A stretch of DNA of 7,823 nt from contig SPCK01000083.1 in assembly GCA_004525355.1 (NCBI GenBank), forward strand, positions 1 to 7,823. The letters are read 5' to 3'. Below the pieces are notes generated by a model, which saw only the letters and a program-made list of their open reading frames with translations, searched no databases and was not told where the DNA came from. Origin of the DNA: Spirochaetales bacterium. Its GTDB lineage: Bacteria; Spirochaetota; Spirochaetia; Treponematales; UBA12059. The position numbers were made by a program, and so were the translations under genes. Positions 7,016-7,823 of the stretch are shown one piece after another (the stretch's first letter is position 1; every line of letters starts with the position of its first letter).

Positions 7016-7034
7016 AATGCAGGAATCGTGCCAA
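7016..7034 (-). promoter_or_regulatory. Sigma-54 (-24/-12) promoter of the alternative sigma factor gene
   Basis: On the minus strand, TTGGCACG (7034-7027), four bases, and CTGCATT (7022-7016) follow the consensus YTGGCACG-N4-TTGCW with a single mismatch (C for T at 7022). The invariant GG and GC are exactly ten bases apart (GG at 7032-7031, GC at 7020-7019). Transcription would begin near 7007, giving a leader of about 16 bases that starts just before AGAGGTGA and ends at the ATG at 6991. Promoter, ribosome binding site and start codon thus agree. Sigma-54 promoters need an AAA+ activator bound upstream; candidate sites are listed separately. Confidence 0.75.
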
Positions 7035-7051
7035 TGAAGAAATAATTCAAA

Positions 7052-7079
7052 CCTATATCTTAAATTGTTCTGATGTAAA
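7052..7079 (-). promoter_or_regulatory. Possible upstream sigma-70 type promoter of the sigma factor gene
   Basis: On the minus strand TTTACA (7079-7074) and TATAGG (7057-7052) are 16 bases apart in an AT-rich stretch. The -35 matches five of six positions and the -10 four of six. A start near 7045 would give a leader of about 54 bases passing through the sigma-54 element. It could supply a basal, longer transcript. Support is moderate at best. Confidence 0.3.
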
Positions 7080-7088
7080 GAATTGTTC
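7063..7088 (-). repeat. Eight-base direct repeat upstream of the sigma-54 promoter
   Basis: AATTGTTC occurs at 7063-7070 and again at 7081-7088 on the plus strand (GAACAATT on the minus strand), with centres 18 bases apart. The copies lie about 60-80 bases upstream of the predicted sigma-54 start. They flank the -35 of the candidate sigma-70 promoter. An activator or repressor binding site is a reasonable reading, but AT-rich DNA can give such repeats by chance. Confidence 0.4.
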
Positions 7089-7107
7089 CGAGGATAATCC
7101 ACGCGTG

Positions 7108-7124
7108 CCTGTATTGCAGACAGG
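7108..7124. repeat. Inverted repeat CCTGT-N7-ACAGG upstream of the sigma factor gene
   Basis: CCTGT at 7108-7112 and ACAGG at 7120-7124 form a five-base dyad around seven bases. Its centre is about 109 bases upstream of the predicted sigma-54 start, which is a normal distance for an enhancer bound by an NtrC-type activator. It has no T-run, so it is not a terminator. One site only is seen. Confidence 0.3.
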
Positions 7125-7174
7125 ATAGTATTCTTTTATAGACAGTAACGATGTTCAGCTGTATGAAAAAGAAT

Positions 7175-7201
7175 AAAAAAACCGCTCCCAAAAGAGCGGT
7201 T
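7175..7201 (-). terminator. Strong intrinsic terminator after the small membrane protein gene
   Basis: On the minus strand AACCGCTC (7201-7194) pairs perfectly with GAGCGGTT (7187-7180) around a six-base loop, and six T residues (7180-7175) follow; one base is shared between stem and tract. This is a textbook Rho-independent terminator. It lies 23 bases after the stop codon at 7225 and separates the M23/small protein unit from the sigma factor promoter region. Confidence 0.9.
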
Positions 7202-7224
7202 CTGCAGATGTTGCTCTGTTTTTT

Positions 7225-7347
7225 TTAGTTGGGCATTGGACTTTCAATCTGAACCTGCTGTACGGTGGTCACGGTGTGGGGTCGATATTCACGGATAAAT
7301 GTAAACACTGCCAAAATGGCAATTATCGCAAGAACAAGTTTTCTCAT
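7225..7347 (-). CDS. 40-residue membrane microprotein of unknown function
   Basis: Starting at the ATG at 7347 the frame encodes MRKLVLAIIAILAVFTF, then a polar tail of about 23 residues (beginning IREYRPHTV, ending ESPMPN) and TAA. A ribosome binding site GGAGG (7356-7352) lies four bases before the start, and a strong terminator begins 23 bases after the stop, so this is very probably a real gene. It has two basic residues and one hydrophobic span (about 4-18), which suits either a single-pass protein with an outside tail or a secreted peptide with a poor cleavage site; there is no lipobox Cys. The tail is rich in Thr, Val and Gln. I recognise no family. It stands between a cell-wall peptidase gene and a sigma factor gene on the same strand, so a role at the envelope is conceivable but not shown. 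Confidence 0.72.
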   Translation of the reverse strand: MRKLVLAIIAILAVFTFIREYRPHTVTTVQQVQIESPMPN

Positions 7348-7368
7348 ACATCCTCCAAGAGCCACACC

Positions 7369-7397
7369 ATCCTACTCCAAATCGCTCGGTAATGCAA
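7369..7397 (-). promoter_or_regulatory. Weak candidate promoter for the 40-residue protein
   Basis: On the minus strand TTGCAT (7397-7392) and TAGGAT (7374-7369) are 17 bases apart, and a start near 7362 would give a leader of about 15 bases holding GGAGG. The hexamers match consensus at only three and four positions. Co-transcription from the M23 gene, whose stop is 93 bases upstream, is an alternative. Confidence 0.25.
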
Positions 7398-7408
7398 TAA
7401 ATACTTGC

Positions 7409-7449
7409 GGCTCATTGCGAATGAAGCTGCATGTCCACTGTCATGAGCC
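7409..7449 (-). repeat. Inverted repeat spanning the M23 gene stop codon
   Basis: GGCTCAT at 7409-7415 is the exact inverse of ATGAGCC at 7443-7449, with 27 bases between. Within the loop TCATT-CGC-AATGA can form a smaller, competing hairpin on the minus strand. No clear T-run follows on the minus strand, so it may be a weak or Rho-assisted end, an RNA stabiliser, or chance. Confidence 0.25.
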
Positions 7450-7823
7450 CAGCATCTTGAGGGGGTCGATGGCCACCCCATTCTTGAAGAGGCCAAAATG
7501 CAGGTGCGGTCCAGTACTGTAACCTGTCGAGCCGGTCAGGCCGATCGTCATGCCCTGTGAGATATTTTGGCCCTTGCGTACACTGATCTTGTTCATGTGG
7601 GCGTAGAGCGTCTGATAGCCGCCAGAATGGGTCAGTATGATGAAATTTCCGAAAATCGTGCTGTACCCGATCTCGGCAACCCGGCCATCCATGGCGGCAT
7701 GTGCCGCTGAATTCAAGGAGGCCACGATATCGATACCGTTGTGGAATTGCCGCACATTGGTGAACGGATTGGAACGATACCCGTAATTTGAACTCAGTCT
7801 ACCGCGTAACGGCCAGGCTATCA
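7441..7823 (-). CDS. M23 family metallopeptidase, C-terminal LytM domain (partial at the window edge)
   Basis: M23 peptidases cut the peptide cross-links of peptidoglycan, or act as non-catalytic activators of amidases. The frame is open from the window edge: it reads IAWPLRGRLSSNYGYRSNPF, then FHNGIDI, LYAHMNKI and GPHLHFGLF, and stops with TGA at 7443-7441. HNGID supplies the zinc-binding His and Asp, the His of YAH is catalytic, and HLH supplies the catalytic and zinc-binding His residues, so the active site looks complete and the enzyme probably active. The last residues (IDPLKMLGS) follow the usual end of the domain. A GTG at 7755 could be mistaken for a start, but the domain clearly continues upstream. 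The N-terminal part (signal peptide, coiled coil or LysM) lies outside the window, so the cellular role cannot be refined. Confidence 0.93.
   Translation of the reverse strand, partial: IAWPLRGRLSSNYGYRSNPFTNVRQFHNGIDIVASLNSAAHAAMDGRVAEIGYSTIFGNFIILTHSGGYQTLYAHMNKISVRKGQNISQGMTIGLTGSTGYSTGPHLHFGLFKNGVAIDPLKMLGS

Noticed and set aside
7265..7522. An 85-codon plus-strand open frame across the small membrane gene and the M23 end
   Set aside because: It is antisense to the M23 HxH motif and to the microprotein, and lacks expression signals.

Overview
The window holds ordinary Gram-negative-type chromosomal genes at roughly mid-50s percent GC by eye. My best guess is a spirochaete (Treponema/Spirochaeta-like lineage). 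This rests on a small RpoS-like sigma factor behind a sigma-54-type promoter, a PIN-PhoH protein, a YibQ-type deacetylase, and a CDEC (not CDET) N-terminal motif in TsaD. No 16S or other marker is present, so the assignment is an inference. There are no mobile elements, CRISPR arrays, rRNA or tRNA genes.

Left half, plus strand (1-4050). It opens with the last residues of an exonuclease III/AP-endonuclease family gene. An intact rhomboid protease follows, starting most plausibly at 95. A PIN-PhoH RNA-processing ATPase has its own likely promoter and a hairpin leader. It is tightly coupled to an 80-residue zinc-ribbon protein. A second likely promoter then drives glycine C-acetyltransferase (kbl) and a one-TM protein of unknown function, ending at a hairpin plus T-run terminator.

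Middle, minus strand (4052-6991). Read from right to left, this is an RpoS/RpoH-sized sigma-70 family factor, a membrane-anchored divergent polysaccharide deacetylase and TsaD (tRNA t6A synthesis). The deacetylase and tsaD overlap by 20 bases. These convergent genes meet the plus-strand unit at about 4050.

Right end, minus strand (6992-7823). The region upstream of the sigma gene carries the best regulatory signal in the window. It is a near-consensus sigma-54 -24/-12 element, spaced exactly GG-N10-GC, which would give a leader of about 16 nt containing a good ribosome binding site. Upstream lie an 8-bp direct repeat, an inverted repeat and a possible sigma-70 promoter. Farther upstream are a strong intrinsic terminator, a 40-residue membrane microprotein with an excellent ribosome binding site, and the 3' part of an M23 endopeptidase gene that runs off the window.

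The main idea is a sigma-54-to-sigma-70-family cascade, with an enhancer-dependent promoter controlling an alternative sigma factor, analogous to the RpoN-RpoS pathway of Borrelia. The neighbouring envelope genes (M23 peptidase, small membrane protein, deacetylase, rhomboid) fit a cell-envelope or stress theme, but no functional link is proven by the sequence.
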